Shown here: in pieces, positions 45,238 to 54,451 of the stretch
Layout: the number at the start of each line of letters is the position of its first letter
How positions within the stretch are numbered: the stretch's first letter is position 1
Assembly (NCBI GenBank): GCA_963822985.1
Contig: CAWGJU010000006.1
Coordinates: forward strand, 620,001-684,000
Source: Thermohalobaculum sp963822985
GTDB lineage: Bacteria; Pseudomonadota; Alphaproteobacteria; Rhodobacterales; Rhodobacteraceae
Direction: 5' to 3'
DNA length: 64,000 nt
The notes under the pieces: generated by a model
What the model was told of the DNA's origin: nothing
What the model saw: the letters and a program-made list of their open reading frames with translations, nothing else
The model's database searches: none
Position numbers and translations under genes: made by a program

Positions 45238-46338
45238 ATGCCGAAGCCGCGCGCGAGAGAGGCAGGCCTGCCCTTCCCCGGTCGCCCGGGGCCGCTGAAC
45301 GCGATCACCGATGTGCCGGGTGTCGAGGTCGGGCTTACGACGCTGCTCGAGGGCGACGGCCCGCTGATTCCCGGCCGCGGCCCCGTACGCACGGGCGTGA
45401 CAGCGATCCTGCCGCGCGGACACGATCCGCAGCCGGTTCCCGTCTGGGCCGGGCTGCACGCGCTGAACGGCAATGGCGAGATGACCGGCAGCCACTGGAT
45501 TGCCGACGCCGGGCATTTCTACGGTCCGGTGATCCTGACCAACACCCATTCCGTCGGCATCGCCCATCACGCGGCGGTGCGATGGATCGTCGAGACCTAC
45601 GCGCCGGCGCTGGGCGACGAGGCGCATTTCTGGGCGCTCCCAGTCGTCGCCGAAACCTATGACGGCGTCCTGAACGATATCAACGGCCAGCACGTCACCG
45701 AGGCGCATGTCCGCGCCGCCATCGAGGGCGCCCGTGGCGGCCCGGTGCCCGAAGGCAGCGTCGGCGGCGGCACCGGCATGATCTGCTACGAGTACAAGGG
45801 CGGCACCGGAACCTCGTCCCGAATGGTTGGCGCCTGGACGGTCGGGGCGCTGGTGCAGGCGAACCATGGCCGGCGCGAATGGCTCACCATCCTCGGCGTG
45901 CCCGTCGGCGACCGGCTGCGAGGTGATAACCTCTGGGAGCGCGAGACGGGCTCCATCATCGTTGTGCTCGGGACGGACGCGCCGATGATGCCTCACCAGC
46001 TAAGCCGGCTCGCGCGGCGCGCCACGATTGGCATCGGCCGGCACGGGACGCCGGGCGGCAACAGCTCCGGCGACATCTTTCTCGCCTTCAGCACCGCGAA
46101 CCCGATCCCCCGCGTCGGCCTGGCCCGAGGCGAGAACAATTACCGCTTCCTCTCCGACGACGAGTTCGACCCGTTCTACATGGCGGCGGTCGAGGCGACC
46201 GAGGAGGCGGTGGTCAACGCGATGGCCGCCGCAGAGGACATGACCACCTTGCGGCCACCCGGAAAGCTGTGCCGCGCCATCGACATGGATGCGCTGGCCG
46301 CGCTCTGCAGGAGCCGCAGCGCGTCCCGAACAAAGTGA
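45238..46338 (+). CDS. P1-family (DmpA-type) aminopeptidase
   Basis: 366-residue, self-processing N-terminal nucleophile-type peptidase. The autocleavage site is GGNSSGDIFLAFST, where cleavage before a Ser yields two chains. Other family marks: ITDVPGVEVG, ILTNTHSVGI and SVGGGTGMICYEYKGGTGTSSR. DmpA/BapA enzymes release N-terminal D-Ala, L-Ala or beta-amino acids. There is no signal peptide, so it is probably cytoplasmic, acting on peptides brought in by the divergent importer. A GGGAGGGG ribosome site precedes the ATG. The 113 bases to the binding-protein gene hold both promoters. Confidence 0.93.
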   Translation: MPKPRAREAGLPFPGRPGPLNAITDVPGVEVGLTTLLEGDGPLIPGRGPVRTGVTAILPRGHDPQPVPVWAGLHALNGNGEMTGSHWIADAGHFYGPVILTNTHSVGIAHHAAVRWIVETYAPALGDEAHFWALPVVAETYDGVLNDINGQHVTEAHVRAAIEGARGGPVPEGSVGGGTGMICYEYKGGTGTSSRMVGAWTVGALVQANHGRREWLTILGVPVGDRLRGDNLWERETGSIIVVLGTDAPMMPHQLSRLARRATIGIGRHGTPGGNSSGDIFLAFSTANPIPRVGLARGENNYRFLSDDEFDPFYMAAVEATEEAVVNAMAAAEDMTTLRPPGKLCRAIDMDALAALCRSRSASRTK

Positions 46339-46356
46339 CGGCCGGTCTCCTTCTCG

Positions 46357-47754
46357 TCAGAAGTGCAGAGCGCGGCCAAGTGTCTTGAGTGCTGCTTCCT
46401 GGAAAGCCTCGCTCTGGGTGGGGTGGGCGTGGATCGTGCCGGCGATGTCCTCCAGCCGCGCGCCCATCTCGAGCGCCGCGGAAAATGCCGCCGAGAGCTC
46501 CGAGACGCCGGCTCCGACCGCCTGGATGCCGAGAACGAGATGGGTGTCGGCGCGGGCGAGGACGCGGACGAAGCCCTGCTCGGCGCCGAGCGTCATGGCC
46601 CGGCCGTTGGCGGTGAACGGAAAGAGGCCCGTGCGGATCTCGCGTCCGTCGCCGCCGGCCTCCTCCGGGCCGAGCCCGACGGCGACGATCTCGGGGTCGG
46701 TGAAGCAGACCGCCGGGATGGCGCGCGTGTCCCAGCCGCGACGGTGGCCGGCGACGATCTCGGCGACCATCTCGCCCTGCGCCATGGCCCGGTGCGCCAG
46801 CATCGGCTCGCCGGTCACGTCGCCGATCGCATAGACCCCGCGCATGGACGTGCGGCACTGGTCGTCGATGCGGATGAAGGCGCCGTCACGGTCCAAGTCG
46901 AGCTCCTCCAGCCCCCAGCCGTCGACGGCGGGCTTCCGCCCGACTGTGACGAGGACCTTGTCGGCCGGAAGCCTGGCCTCCTTGCCGTCGGCGGTTTCGA
47001 TCGCCAGCGCCTGACGGTCCGAGCTCAGCCTCTTCGCCTTGGCACCGGTCAGGACCTGGACGCCGAGCGCGTCCAGCGCCCGGGCAACCGGGCGGGTGAG
47101 CTCGGCGTCCCATTGCGGCAGGATCCGCGACAGGGCCTCGACCACCGTCACCTGCGAGCCGAGCTTGGCGAGAGCCGTCCCGAGCTCGAGTCCGATATAG
47201 CCGGCGCCGACGACGACCAGCCGGTCCGGCAGGCTCGTCAGGGACAGCGCATCGGCCGACGAGAAGACGGGGTCGCCAAACGGCAGCGAGGCCAGCTCGA
47301 CCGGCACCGAGCCGGTGGCGATCACAACGGAGTCGGCGCGGACGACCTGCAGCCCCGTCTCGGTCTCGACCTCGACGGTCTTGCCGTCGCGGAACCGTGC
47401 CCAGCCGGCGATCGACTTGACGCCGGCGCGCTTCAGCAGGCCCGAGACGCCGGTGGTCAGCCGGCCGACGATCTCGTCCTTCCAGGCGACCGTGCGGACG
47501 AGGTCGATCGCCGGCCGCTCGGCCGACAGGCCGAACGGGTTTCGGCCGGACGCCGCCGCTGCCATTTTGGCGTATTCATCTGCCGCGTGGATCAGCGCCT
47601 TCGACGGAATGCAGCCGATGTTCAGGCAGGTCCCGCCGGGGCGCGCCGCCTCGACGATGACGGTGTCGATGCCGAGTTGGCCGGCGCGGATGGCGCAGAC
47701 ATAGCCGCCCGGGCCGGCGCCGATCACCAGGAGCCTGCAGGAGACCTCCTTCAT
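46357..47754 (-). CDS. lpdV: Dihydrolipoyl dehydrogenase (E3) of the branched-chain complex
   Basis: 465-residue flavoprotein that reoxidises the dihydrolipoyl arms of E2. FAD loop VIGAGPGGYVCAIRAGQLG, redox disulfide TCLNIGCIPSKAL, NAD loop VVVGAGYIGLELGTALAKLG, YAIGDVTGEPMLAHRAMAQG, and the His-Glu active-site end IHAHPTQSEAFQEAAL are all present. Last gene of the four-gene dehydrogenase operon. Confidence 0.95.
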   Translation of the reverse strand: MKEVSCRLLVIGAGPGGYVCAIRAGQLGIDTVIVEAARPGGTCLNIGCIPSKALIHAADEYAKMAAAASGRNPFGLSAERPAIDLVRTVAWKDEIVGRLTTGVSGLLKRAGVKSIAGWARFRDGKTVEVETETGLQVVRADSVVIATGSVPVELASLPFGDPVFSSADALSLTSLPDRLVVVGAGYIGLELGTALAKLGSQVTVVEALSRILPQWDAELTRPVARALDALGVQVLTGAKAKRLSSDRQALAIETADGKEARLPADKVLVTVGRKPAVDGWGLEELDLDRDGAFIRIDDQCRTSMRGVYAIGDVTGEPMLAHRAMAQGEMVAEIVAGHRRGWDTRAIPAVCFTDPEIVAVGLGPEEAGGDGREIRTGLFPFTANGRAMTLGAEQGFVRVLARADTHLVLGIQAVGAGVSELSAAFSAALEMGARLEDIAGTIHAHPTQSEAFQEAALKTLGRALHF

Positions 47755-47758
47755 CGGT

Positions 47759-49096
47759 TCAGCCCTCCATGAAGATCATCGCCGGCGTCTCGAGCAGCGC
47801 CTTGACGCGCTGCACGAACACGGCGGCGTCCCAGCCGTCGATCACCCGGTGATCGAAGCTCGACGACAGGTTCATCATCTTGCGCGGCACGAAGCCGCTG
47901 CCGTCCCAGTGCGGGCGAACGACCATCCTGTTGACGCCGACGATAGCGACCTCCGGGCGGTTGATGACGGGCGTGGTGACGATGCCGCCGAGCGCGCCGA
48001 GCGAGGTGATTGTGATGGTCGAGCCGGTCAGCTCCTCGCGCGTTGCGGTGCCGGCGCGGGCGGCGTCGGCCAGCCGGGTGAGCTCCGCCGCGCAGTCCCA
48101 CAGGCTGCGCGCCTCGGCATGGCGCACGACCGGCACCATCAGCCCACCGTCGGTCTGGGTGGCGACGCCGATGTGCACGGCGGCATAGCGGCGGATGATT
48201 CCCGCCTCGTCGTCGAACTGCGCATTGACCTTCGGCAGCTCGTCGATCGCCCTCACCAAGGCGCGCATCAGCAAGGGGAGCATCGTCAGCCGCGGCCGGC
48301 CGCCGCGCGTCTCGGCATTCAACCTGCCGCGGAGCTCCTCGAGCGCGGTGACGTCGACCTCCTCGACATAGGTGATGTGCGGGATGCGCTGCTTGGCCAG
48401 CGCCATCCGCTCGGCGATGCGGCGGCGCAGGCCGGTGACCTTGATCTCCTCGACGCCCGTGCGGCGCTGCAGGCCGGCCGGGGCCGCGGGACGCCCGTGC
48501 GCGACGAACTCGTCGATGTCCTCGTGCGTGATCCGGCCGGCCGGTCCGCTGCCCGGCACCTGGCGGAGGTCGATGCCTGCTTCCCTGGCCCGCAGCCGCA
48601 CGGCTGGCGAGGCGAGCGGCCGTTCGCCTTCGGGACGCGGTGCGCCGACCGGCCGCGCGGGCCGAGGGGCCGGTTCTGGCGGAGGCGGCGCGGCCGGCTT
48701 CGGCTCGCGGCGCGGTGCCGGCGTCTCGCGCGGCTCGGCAACCTCCGGCGTCCCAGGCTGCTCCGGCACGCTTCGCTGCGACGCTGGAGCCTGCGCTGGA
48801 GCCTGCGCGGGGGACTCCGCGCTAGCCTCGGCGGCCGGCGCTTCGCCTGCTTCGCCGGCAACCTCGAGTTGCAAGAGCGGGGCGCCGACGGCCACCGTCT
48901 CGCCCACCTCGGCGCCGAGCCAGGTGACGGTGCCATCGGCTGGTGACGGGATCTCGACCGTCGCCTTGTCCGTCATCACCGCGGCGAGCGTCGCGTCCTC
49001 GCGCACCAGGTCGCCAACCTTTACGTGCCACTCCACCACCTCGGCCTCGGCGATGCCCTCGCCGACGTCCGGCAGCTTGATCGTGCGCTCGGCCAT
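47759..49096 (-). CDS. bkdB: Branched-chain 2-oxoacid dehydrogenase E2
   Basis: 445 residues. N-terminal lipoyl domain with the lipoylated Lys in DKATVEIPSP (near residue 45), a long Ala/Pro/Glu linker, a peripheral-subunit-binding domain (LASPAVRLRAREAGIDLRQVPGSGPAGRI) and a C-terminal catalytic acyltransferase domain ending in SFDHRVIDGWDAAVF with the active His. The ATG at 49096 lies just past the E1-beta stop; the open frame further upstream is a shadow. Confidence 0.95.
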   Translation of the reverse strand: MAERTIKLPDVGEGIAEAEVVEWHVKVGDLVREDATLAAVMTDKATVEIPSPADGTVTWLGAEVGETVAVGAPLLQLEVAGEAGEAPAAEASAESPAQAPAQAPASQRSVPEQPGTPEVAEPRETPAPRREPKPAAPPPPEPAPRPARPVGAPRPEGERPLASPAVRLRAREAGIDLRQVPGSGPAGRITHEDIDEFVAHGRPAAPAGLQRRTGVEEIKVTGLRRRIAERMALAKQRIPHITYVEEVDVTALEELRGRLNAETRGGRPRLTMLPLLMRALVRAIDELPKVNAQFDDEAGIIRRYAAVHIGVATQTDGGLMVPVVRHAEARSLWDCAAELTRLADAARAGTATREELTGSTITITSLGALGGIVTTPVINRPEVAIVGVNRMVVRPHWDGSGFVPRKMMNLSSSFDHRVIDGWDAAVFVQRVKALLETPAMIFMEG

Positions 49097-49097
49097 A

Positions 49098-50111
49098 TCA
49101 GGCCTCCATGACGGCGAGCAGCGCCTCGCCGACGCGCTTCGGCCCGGGAAAATAGTCCCATTCCTGCGCGTGCGGATACGGCGTGTCCCAGCCGGCGACC
49201 CGCACCACCGGCGCCTCGAGGCCATAGAAGCAGTGCTCCTGCACCACCGATGCGAGCTCGGCGCCGAAGCCGGATGTCAGCGTCGCCTCGTGGATCACGA
49301 CGCAGCGCCCCGTCTTGCCGACCGAGGCCAGGATCGCGTCCAGATCGAGCGGCAGCAACGTCCTGAGATCGATCACCTCGGCGTCGACGCCCGTCTCCTC
49401 GGCCGCGGCCTCGGCCACGTAGACCATCGTGCCGTAGGCGAGGACCGTCACGGCGCGCCCCTCGCGGCGAACCGCGGCCTGGCCGAGGGGCACCGTGTAG
49501 TGATCGGCCGGCACCTCGCCCAGCGGATGCTTCGACCACGGCGTCACCGGGCGGTCGTGATGGCCGTCGAACGGGCCGTTGTAGAGGCGCTTCGGCTCGA
49601 GGAAGATCACCGGGTCCGGGTCCTCGATCGCGGCGACCAGCAGGCCCTTGGCGTCGCGCGGGTTCGAGGGCACGACGACCTTCAGGCCGGAGACGTGGGT
49701 GAACAGCGCCTCCGGGCTCTGGCTGTGCGTCTGGCCGCCGAAGATGCCGCCGCCGGTGGGCATGCGGATCACCATGGGGCAGGTGAACTGCCCCGCCGAG
49801 CGGTAGCGGATCCGCGCCGCCTCCGAGACGATCTGGTCGTAGGCCGGATAGACATAGTCGGCGAACTGGATCTCGACGCAGGGCTTGAGGCCATAGGCCG
49901 CCATGCCGATCGCGGCGCCGACGATGCCGAGCTCGCTGATCGGCGCGTCGAAACATCGGCTTGAGCCATATTTCTGCTGCAAGCCCTGCGTGCAGCGGAA
50001 GACGCCGCCGAAATAGCCGACGTCCTCGCCGAAGACCACGACGGTCTCGTCCCGGCCCATGGCGACGTCCATCGCGCTGCGGATCGCCTCGACCATGGTC
50101 ATGCGCGGCAT
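49098..50111 (-). CDS. bkdA2: Branched-chain 2-oxoacid dehydrogenase E1 beta
   Basis: 337 residues of the transketolase-type beta subunit that, with E1-alpha, decarboxylates 2-oxoacids of Val, Leu and Ile. EDVGYFGGVFRCTQGLQQKYG, RCFDAPISELGIVGAAIGMAAYGLKPCVEIQFADYVYPAYDQ and GGIFGGQTHSQSPEALFTH identify the BKD rather than the pyruvate enzyme. It starts 3 bases after the E1-alpha stop. Confidence 0.95.
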   Translation of the reverse strand: MPRMTMVEAIRSAMDVAMGRDETVVVFGEDVGYFGGVFRCTQGLQQKYGSSRCFDAPISELGIVGAAIGMAAYGLKPCVEIQFADYVYPAYDQIVSEAARIRYRSAGQFTCPMVIRMPTGGGIFGGQTHSQSPEALFTHVSGLKVVVPSNPRDAKGLLVAAIEDPDPVIFLEPKRLYNGPFDGHHDRPVTPWSKHPLGEVPADHYTVPLGQAAVRREGRAVTVLAYGTMVYVAEAAAEETGVDAEVIDLRTLLPLDLDAILASVGKTGRCVVIHEATLTSGFGAELASVVQEHCFYGLEAPVVRVAGWDTPYPHAQEWDYFPGPKRVGEALLAVMEA

Positions 50112-50114
50112 GGC

Positions 50115-51347
50115 TCAGACCCCTGCATTCTGGCGCTGGCGGCGCAGGTGCGGCGGCATGGTGGCATAGACGTCCTCGAAGATGTCGCGGATCGAGGGCT
50201 TGCGGCCCGAGTGGAGCGTGCCGTGCTTCTCGGCCTCCTTCTGCGCCGCGATGACGTCGTCGAGGATCTCGGCCTCGGCCTGCCTGTGGCGCTCCTCCGA
50301 CCAGGCGCCGGTCGCGATCAGGTGGTTCTTCAGGCGCAGCACCGGGTCGCCGAGTGGCCATCCTTCGGACTCGGTCTTCGGCCGATAGGCGGACGGGTCG
50401 TCGGAGGTGGAATGCGCACCGACACGGTAGGTGACGTACTCGACCAGCGTCGGCCCGAGATTGCGCCGCGCGCGCTCGACCGCCCATTTCGCGACCGCGT
50501 GCACGGCGGGATAGTCGTTGCCGTCGACCCTGAGCGCCGGGATGCCGAAGCCGAGGCCGCGCGCGGCGAAGGTGCCCGAGCCGCCCCGCGCGATGCCCTG
50601 GAAGGTCGAGATCGCCCATTGGTTGTTGACGATGTTCAGCACCACGGGCGCGCGGTAGGTCGAGGCGAAGACGAGCGCCGCGTGGAAATCGCTCTCGGCC
50701 GTCGAGCCGTCGCCGATCCAGCCCGCGGCGATCCGCGTGTCGTTGCGGATGGCCGAGGCCATCGCCCAGCCGACGGCCTGCACGAACTGGGTGCCGAGAT
50801 TGCCCGACACGGTGAAGAAGCCGTGCTCCTTCGAGGAATACAGCACCGGCAGCTGGCGCCCCTTCAGCGGATCGGCCTCGTTCGAGTAGATCTGGTTCAT
50901 CATCTCGACCATTGGGTAGCCGCCCGCGATCAGCAGGCCGGCCTGGCGATAGGTCGGAAAGTTCATGTCGCCGGGTTCGAGCGCGCGACGGAAGGCGCAC
51001 GACACCGCCTCCTCGCCCATGTGCTGGATGTAGAACGACGTCTTGCCCTGCCGCTGCGCGGTCAGCATGCGCGCATCGAATGTCCGAAGCGTCATCATGT
51101 GGCGCAGGCCCTGCAGAAGCTCCTCGGAGCTCAGGGTGTCGGCCCAGGGGCCGACCGCCTCGCCCTTCCGGTTCAGCACGCGGATGATCGAGAAGGCGAG
51201 ATCGCGAATCTCGCGCGGGTCGACATCGACCGGCGGTCGCTGGACGGACCCCGCCTGCGGGATCTTCACATGCGAGAAGTCCGGCTGGTCGCCCGGTCGA
51301 ACCTCTGGTTCGGGAACATGAAGTCGGAGGCTCTCATGTGCGGGCAT
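50115..51347 (-). CDS. bkdA1: Branched-chain 2-oxoacid dehydrogenase E1 alpha
   Basis: 410 residues. The N-terminus LRLHVPEPEVRPGDQPDFSHVKI and PPVDVD are specific to the BkdA1 group. Thiamine pyrophosphate motif: WIGDGSTAESDFHAALVFA to NIVNNQWAIST. The regulatory-site region YRVGAHSTSDDPSAYR and the end DVYATMPPHLRRQRQ are also present. The ATG at 51347 is preferred (AAGGAGAG 6 bases upstream). First gene of the bkd operon, with IS21 debris just upstream, so its promoter lies in or near that debris. Confidence 0.95.
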   Translation of the reverse strand: MPAHESLRLHVPEPEVRPGDQPDFSHVKIPQAGSVQRPPVDVDPREIRDLAFSIIRVLNRKGEAVGPWADTLSSEELLQGLRHMMTLRTFDARMLTAQRQGKTSFYIQHMGEEAVSCAFRRALEPGDMNFPTYRQAGLLIAGGYPMVEMMNQIYSNEADPLKGRQLPVLYSSKEHGFFTVSGNLGTQFVQAVGWAMASAIRNDTRIAAGWIGDGSTAESDFHAALVFASTYRAPVVLNIVNNQWAISTFQGIARGGSGTFAARGLGFGIPALRVDGNDYPAVHAVAKWAVERARRNLGPTLVEYVTYRVGAHSTSDDPSAYRPKTESEGWPLGDPVLRLKNHLIATGAWSEERHRQAEAEILDDVIAAQKEAEKHGTLHSGRKPSIRDIFEDVYATMPPHLRRQRQNAGV

Positions 51348-51399
51348 ACTGCTCTCCTTGCGGGACAGGTCACCGCGATGACCCGGGCTGTTGGTTTGC

Positions 51400-51449
51400 A
51401 CTGAGAACTGACCCGAGCAGCCGGGAGAATTTCCACTGAGAAGTGACCC
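51400..51449. repeat. IS21-type end repeats
   Basis: Two copies of CACTGAGAA-C/G-TGACCC (51400-51414 and 51435-51449), 35 bases apart and differing at one base. Repeated TGAGAAxTGACCC blocks are typical of the ends of IS21-family elements. They lie directly upstream of bkdA1 and mark one boundary of the insertion debris. Confidence 0.7.
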
Positions 51450-51459
51450 GCCTGAAACG

Positions 51460-51612
51460 TTATCGTTCTCGGTTCATGTTTGGGTCAATGCCGATGATCC
51501 TGTTTCTTGCTGCGCGCGCTTCTGAGCTGGCCCTGAAACGGAAGCTGTCGCTTCCGGTCTCGAGGATGCGGCAGCGGTGGGTCAGGCGGTCCAGGAGCAC
51601 GGCGGTCAACGT
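51460..51612 (-). pseudogene. IstB C-terminal fragment (IS21 family)
   Basis: On the minus strand about 50 codons read STLTAVLLDRLTHRCRILETGSDSFRFRAS and end at a TAA rc at 51460. This is the C-terminus of IstB, the IS21 helper ATPase (usual form LLDRLTHHCHILETGNDSFRFK). The rest of IstB is missing; the sequence changes to an IstA-like piece on the other strand, so this is a dead remnant. Confidence 0.8.
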
Positions 51613-51619
51613 CGAACGC

Positions 51620-52090
51620 CGGGTGCGCGACCATCGCGCCGCGATCGAAGCCTACGGCCGGAGCTTTCGCGACCTCGCCGAGCTGCCGGCCTGGACCAAT
51701 GCGCGGCAGGCGGAGCGGTCGGCGGAGCGGCGCTGCCCGGCGACCGGCGACCGGCGGCACGGTCGCGGAGGCTTGGGCCGAGGAACGGCGCCTGGCTCGC
51801 GCCGCTGCCGGAGACCGCGCCCGAGTTCGATTTCGTCGCCGCCCCGAGGCTCGGCCGCGACGGCCTCTTCGCCTCGAGGGCCGGCAATCGAGCCGTGCCG
51901 TTCCACCTGGTCGGTGAGACGGTCGAGGTTCGCGGCGTCGCCGGCGCGGTGCAGGTGCTCAAGAGCTGCGAGATCGTCGCCTGCCACCCGCGCGGCGCCG
52001 AGCGGCGGATCGTTATCGACCAGCGCCACTTCGACGGGCCGAGCACCGAGCGGGCAACCGGAGCCGACGAGGCGCAGACCGCAGTGCTTG
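51620..52090 (+). pseudogene. IstA C-terminal fragment (IS21 family), broken
   Basis: Plus-strand pieces in shifting frames resemble the C-terminal part of an IS21 transposase. AYGRSFRDLAELPAWTNARQ lies in one frame, GGTVAEAWAEERRL in another, then LAPLPETAPEFDFVAAPR and VPFHLVGETVEVRGVAGAVQVLKSCEIVACHPRG in a third. The order matches IstA, so it is a decayed fragment. Because its strand is opposite to the IstB piece, the two come from a rearrangement or from different elements. Confidence 0.65.
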
Positions 52091-52461
52091 GAGTCCGTCT
52101 ACTCGGTGTCGCTGTCGTCGAAAACGGCGCGGAATCGACCAACGCGCTTCGGCACCCGGAGTTCGGACCGATGTGCCGCCCCAGATCGACTAGGGGAACA
52201 GCTCCAAAATTCGTCTGCCGTCTCTCCCGCGAGCGCAGCTTTACCCTCGCCGCCAAGGCCCGTGGATCCGGTCAGCAGTGGTGCTTCTTCGGCCGATCCA
52301 ATGCTGCCCGAGAGAAATACGAAAGCCTCCGAACAAGCGCGCTCGTGTTCGGAAAGCGCTTCTCACGGGAACCGACGCCCAAAGACGATGTCCAACCTGC
52401 CTCGCGGGTGGGACAAATGGGTGGCTCAACCCAATGATGAACATATGAGGATTCTGAGGGA
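52091..52461. other. Unassigned spacer beside tRNA-Glu
   Basis: About 370 bases continuing the open frame of the IstA fragment without family resemblance. No convincing gene, promoter or inverted repeat was recognised. The lower-GC, mixed composition of the part from 52280 to 52460 suggests foreign or remnant DNA. Confidence 0.4.
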
Positions 52462-52537
52462 TGGTACGCCCTACGGGACTCGAACCCGTGTTTCCGCCGT
52501 GAAAGGGCGGCGTCCTGGACCGCTAGACGAAGGGCGC
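52462..52537 (-). tRNA. tRNA-Glu (anticodon TTC)
   Basis: Minus-strand cloverleaf of 76 bases with encoded CCA. The acceptor GCGCCCT pairs with AGGGCGT, so the first pair is a G-T wobble. The anticodon arm GCCGC-CCTTTCAC-GGCGG region gives TTC. The T arm is ACGGG-TTCGAGT-CCCGT. IS21 remnants lie on its 3' side. Confidence 0.96.
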
Positions 52538-52767
52538 GGAACTCAGGCGGCCGACATACTGGCCCGGTGCCGGTCTGGCAAGGGAGTTGAGACCCGCCTT
52601 GGTCCGTGCAGTGCACAGTGCTGAGCTATGCAGCGCTCGTCGCCTCGGCAGCAGGAGCCGATTCCGGAGTCGGAGGAGAAGAAGCTCGGAGCGTCTGAAT
52701 CTGTCCGCTTCGTCAATGGCGGCGACCTCTACGCGGCTCCGAACTGGTCCGTGAGCGGTGCGCCTCG

Positions 52768-53355
52768 TCAAGCCAAGGCGGCCAGCAGCACGACGGCGAT
52801 CAGCGACGCGGCCATGCCGACATTGATCGCACGCTGCGCGCCGGGGGCGAGATCGAGCCGCCGCAGCGTGACGCCGGCGCCGAGCCAGGCCAGGTGGACG
52901 GGGATCCAAATCACGTTGATGACCAGGAACTTGAGCGCGATCTCGGCCCCGAGGCTGTCCGGATAGAAGGGGAAATCGGTGAACAGGAAGGTGTTCACAG
53001 CATAGGCCTTGGGGTTGATGAACTGCAGCGCCATGCCGTTGCCGAGGCCCGGCGCCCGCTCGGCCTCGATGAAGGCAACGCGGCCGCCGCCGGCGAGCGC
53101 GATCTTGGCCGCCAGCCAGGCGAAATAGGCCAGCGATGCGATCGCCAGCATCGTGCGGACCGTCGGCATCGCCATAACGATCGCCCAGAGCCCCGAGACG
53201 ACGACCAGCGCGACGCCGTTCGTGCCGACGAAGAGCCCGGCCAGAAAACGCAGGCCGGCGCGCCAGCCAAAGCCCGAGCCGACGCCGGCCGTCGTCAGCA
53301 CGCCGGGCCCGGGGGTGATGATCAGGAAGAAGACGGCCGCGGCGAAGGTCAGCAA
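52768..53355 (-). CDS. LysE/RhtB-family exporter
   Basis: 195 residues with about six membrane helices. The start FFLIITPGPGVLTTAGVGSGFGWRAGLRFLAG is the LysE-family signature, and FINPKAYAVNTF is the second conserved block. These exporters release amino acids such as Lys, Thr or homoserine; the substrate is not known here. The start is a TTG five bases after the pyrD stop and no better start is available, so it is likely translated by coupling to pyrD. Confidence 0.85.
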   Translation of the reverse strand: MLTFAAAVFFLIITPGPGVLTTAGVGSGFGWRAGLRFLAGLFVGTNGVALVVVSGLWAIVMAMPTVRTMLAIASLAYFAWLAAKIALAGGGRVAFIEAERAPGLGNGMALQFINPKAYAVNTFLFTDFPFYPDSLGAEIALKFLVINVIWIPVHLAWLGAGVTLRRLDLAPGAQRAINVGMAASLIAVVLLAALA

Positions 53356-53359
53356 GCGC

Positions 53360-54451
53360 TCAGACCTGCGCGGCCAGGGCGACGTCGGCGCCGACCGCCT
53401 CGGCCAGGTTCGTCACGCCCGCTTTCGACAGCAGCCGGTCGAGCCCCTGCGCGATCCGCGGCCCAAGCGAGACGCCCTCGAAGATCATCGCGGTGTAAAG
53501 CTGCACGGCCGAGGCGCCCGCCCGGATCTTGGCGAAGGCGTCCTCGGCCGTCGCGATGCCGCCCACGCCGATCAGCGGCACGGCGCCTCCGGTCAGGCGG
53601 TAGAGCGTGGCAAGCACCTCGGTCGAGCGCCGGAAGAGCGGCGCGCCGGAGAGCCCGCCCGCCTCGCGCGCCAGCGGCGCCCGCATCCCCTCGCGCGCCA
53701 CCGTTGTGTTCGTGGCGATGATGCCGTCCACCCCACGGCCGAGGCAGATCTCGGCAATGTCGCGCAACCCGGCCGCGTCGAGGTCGGGCGCGATCTTCAG
53801 GAAGACGGGGATTCGCGGCGCCCCCGCATCCCTTGACCCGGCATCGCGCGCCTCGAGCACGCGGGCGAGCAGGGCGTCGAGCGCCGCGCGGCCCTGCAGC
53901 TCGCGCAGCCGCTCGGTGTTCGGCGACGAGACGTTGACCGTTGCGAAGGCCACGTCGCCGCGGAACCGCTGCAGAACGGCGACATAGTCGTCGGCCTTGT
54001 CCTCGCTGTCCTTGTTGGCGCCGAGGTTGACGCCCACGATACCGGGCCGGCGCTGGGCCAGCAGATTGGCGTGGACCGCCTCCATCCCGAGGCTGTTGAA
54101 GCCGAAGCGATTGATGGCCGCGCGGTCCTGGTCCAGCCGGAACAGGCGTGGGCGCGGATTGCCCGGCTGCGGGCGCGGCGTGACGGCGCCGATCTCGACA
54201 AAGCCGAAGCCGGTGCGCAGCGTCGCGTCGACCGCGACCGCCGCCTTGTCGAAGCCCGCCGCCGTGCCGACGGGGTTGGGCAGCGCCAGCCCCGCCAGGC
54301 GCACCGCCAGCCGCGGCGAGGTGACCGGCCCCGCGCCGCCCGCGAGCCCGGCGCGCAACGCGCGCAGCGCCACCCCGTGAGCGCGTTCGGGGTCGAGCCG
54401 GTGCAGCAGCGCCAGGCCCGCGCGCTCGACAGCGCGCGTGACGGAGCTCAC
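53360..54451 (-). CDS. pyrD: Dihydroorotate dehydrogenase, class 2
   Basis: Membrane-associated, quinone-dependent flavoenzyme that oxidises dihydroorotate to orotate in pyrimidine synthesis. 363 residues with the class 2 N-terminal helical extension. LPNPVGTAAGFDKAAVAVD, INRFGFNSLGMEAVHANL, VNVSSPNTERLRELQG, PVFLKIAPDL and IIATNTTV are diagnostic, as is the FMN end VPLIGVGGIATAEDAFAKIRAGAS. Its start overlaps the DUF952 gene stop, a pairing common in alphaproteobacteria. Confidence 0.96.
   Translation of the reverse strand: MSSVTRAVERAGLALLHRLDPERAHGVALRALRAGLAGGAGPVTSPRLAVRLAGLALPNPVGTAAGFDKAAVAVDATLRTGFGFVEIGAVTPRPQPGNPRPRLFRLDQDRAAINRFGFNSLGMEAVHANLLAQRRPGIVGVNLGANKDSEDKADDYVAVLQRFRGDVAFATVNVSSPNTERLRELQGRAALDALLARVLEARDAGSRDAGAPRIPVFLKIAPDLDAAGLRDIAEICLGRGVDGIIATNTTVAREGMRAPLAREAGGLSGAPLFRRSTEVLATLYRLTGGAVPLIGVGGIATAEDAFAKIRAGASAVQLYTAMIFEGVSLGPRIAQGLDRLLSKAGVTNLAEAVGADVALAAQV

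Noticed and set aside
52462..52537. tRNA-Glu as the attachment site of an integrated element
   Set aside because: No integrase gene and no second copy of the tRNA 3' end were seen nearby; only IS21 remnants lie beside it.
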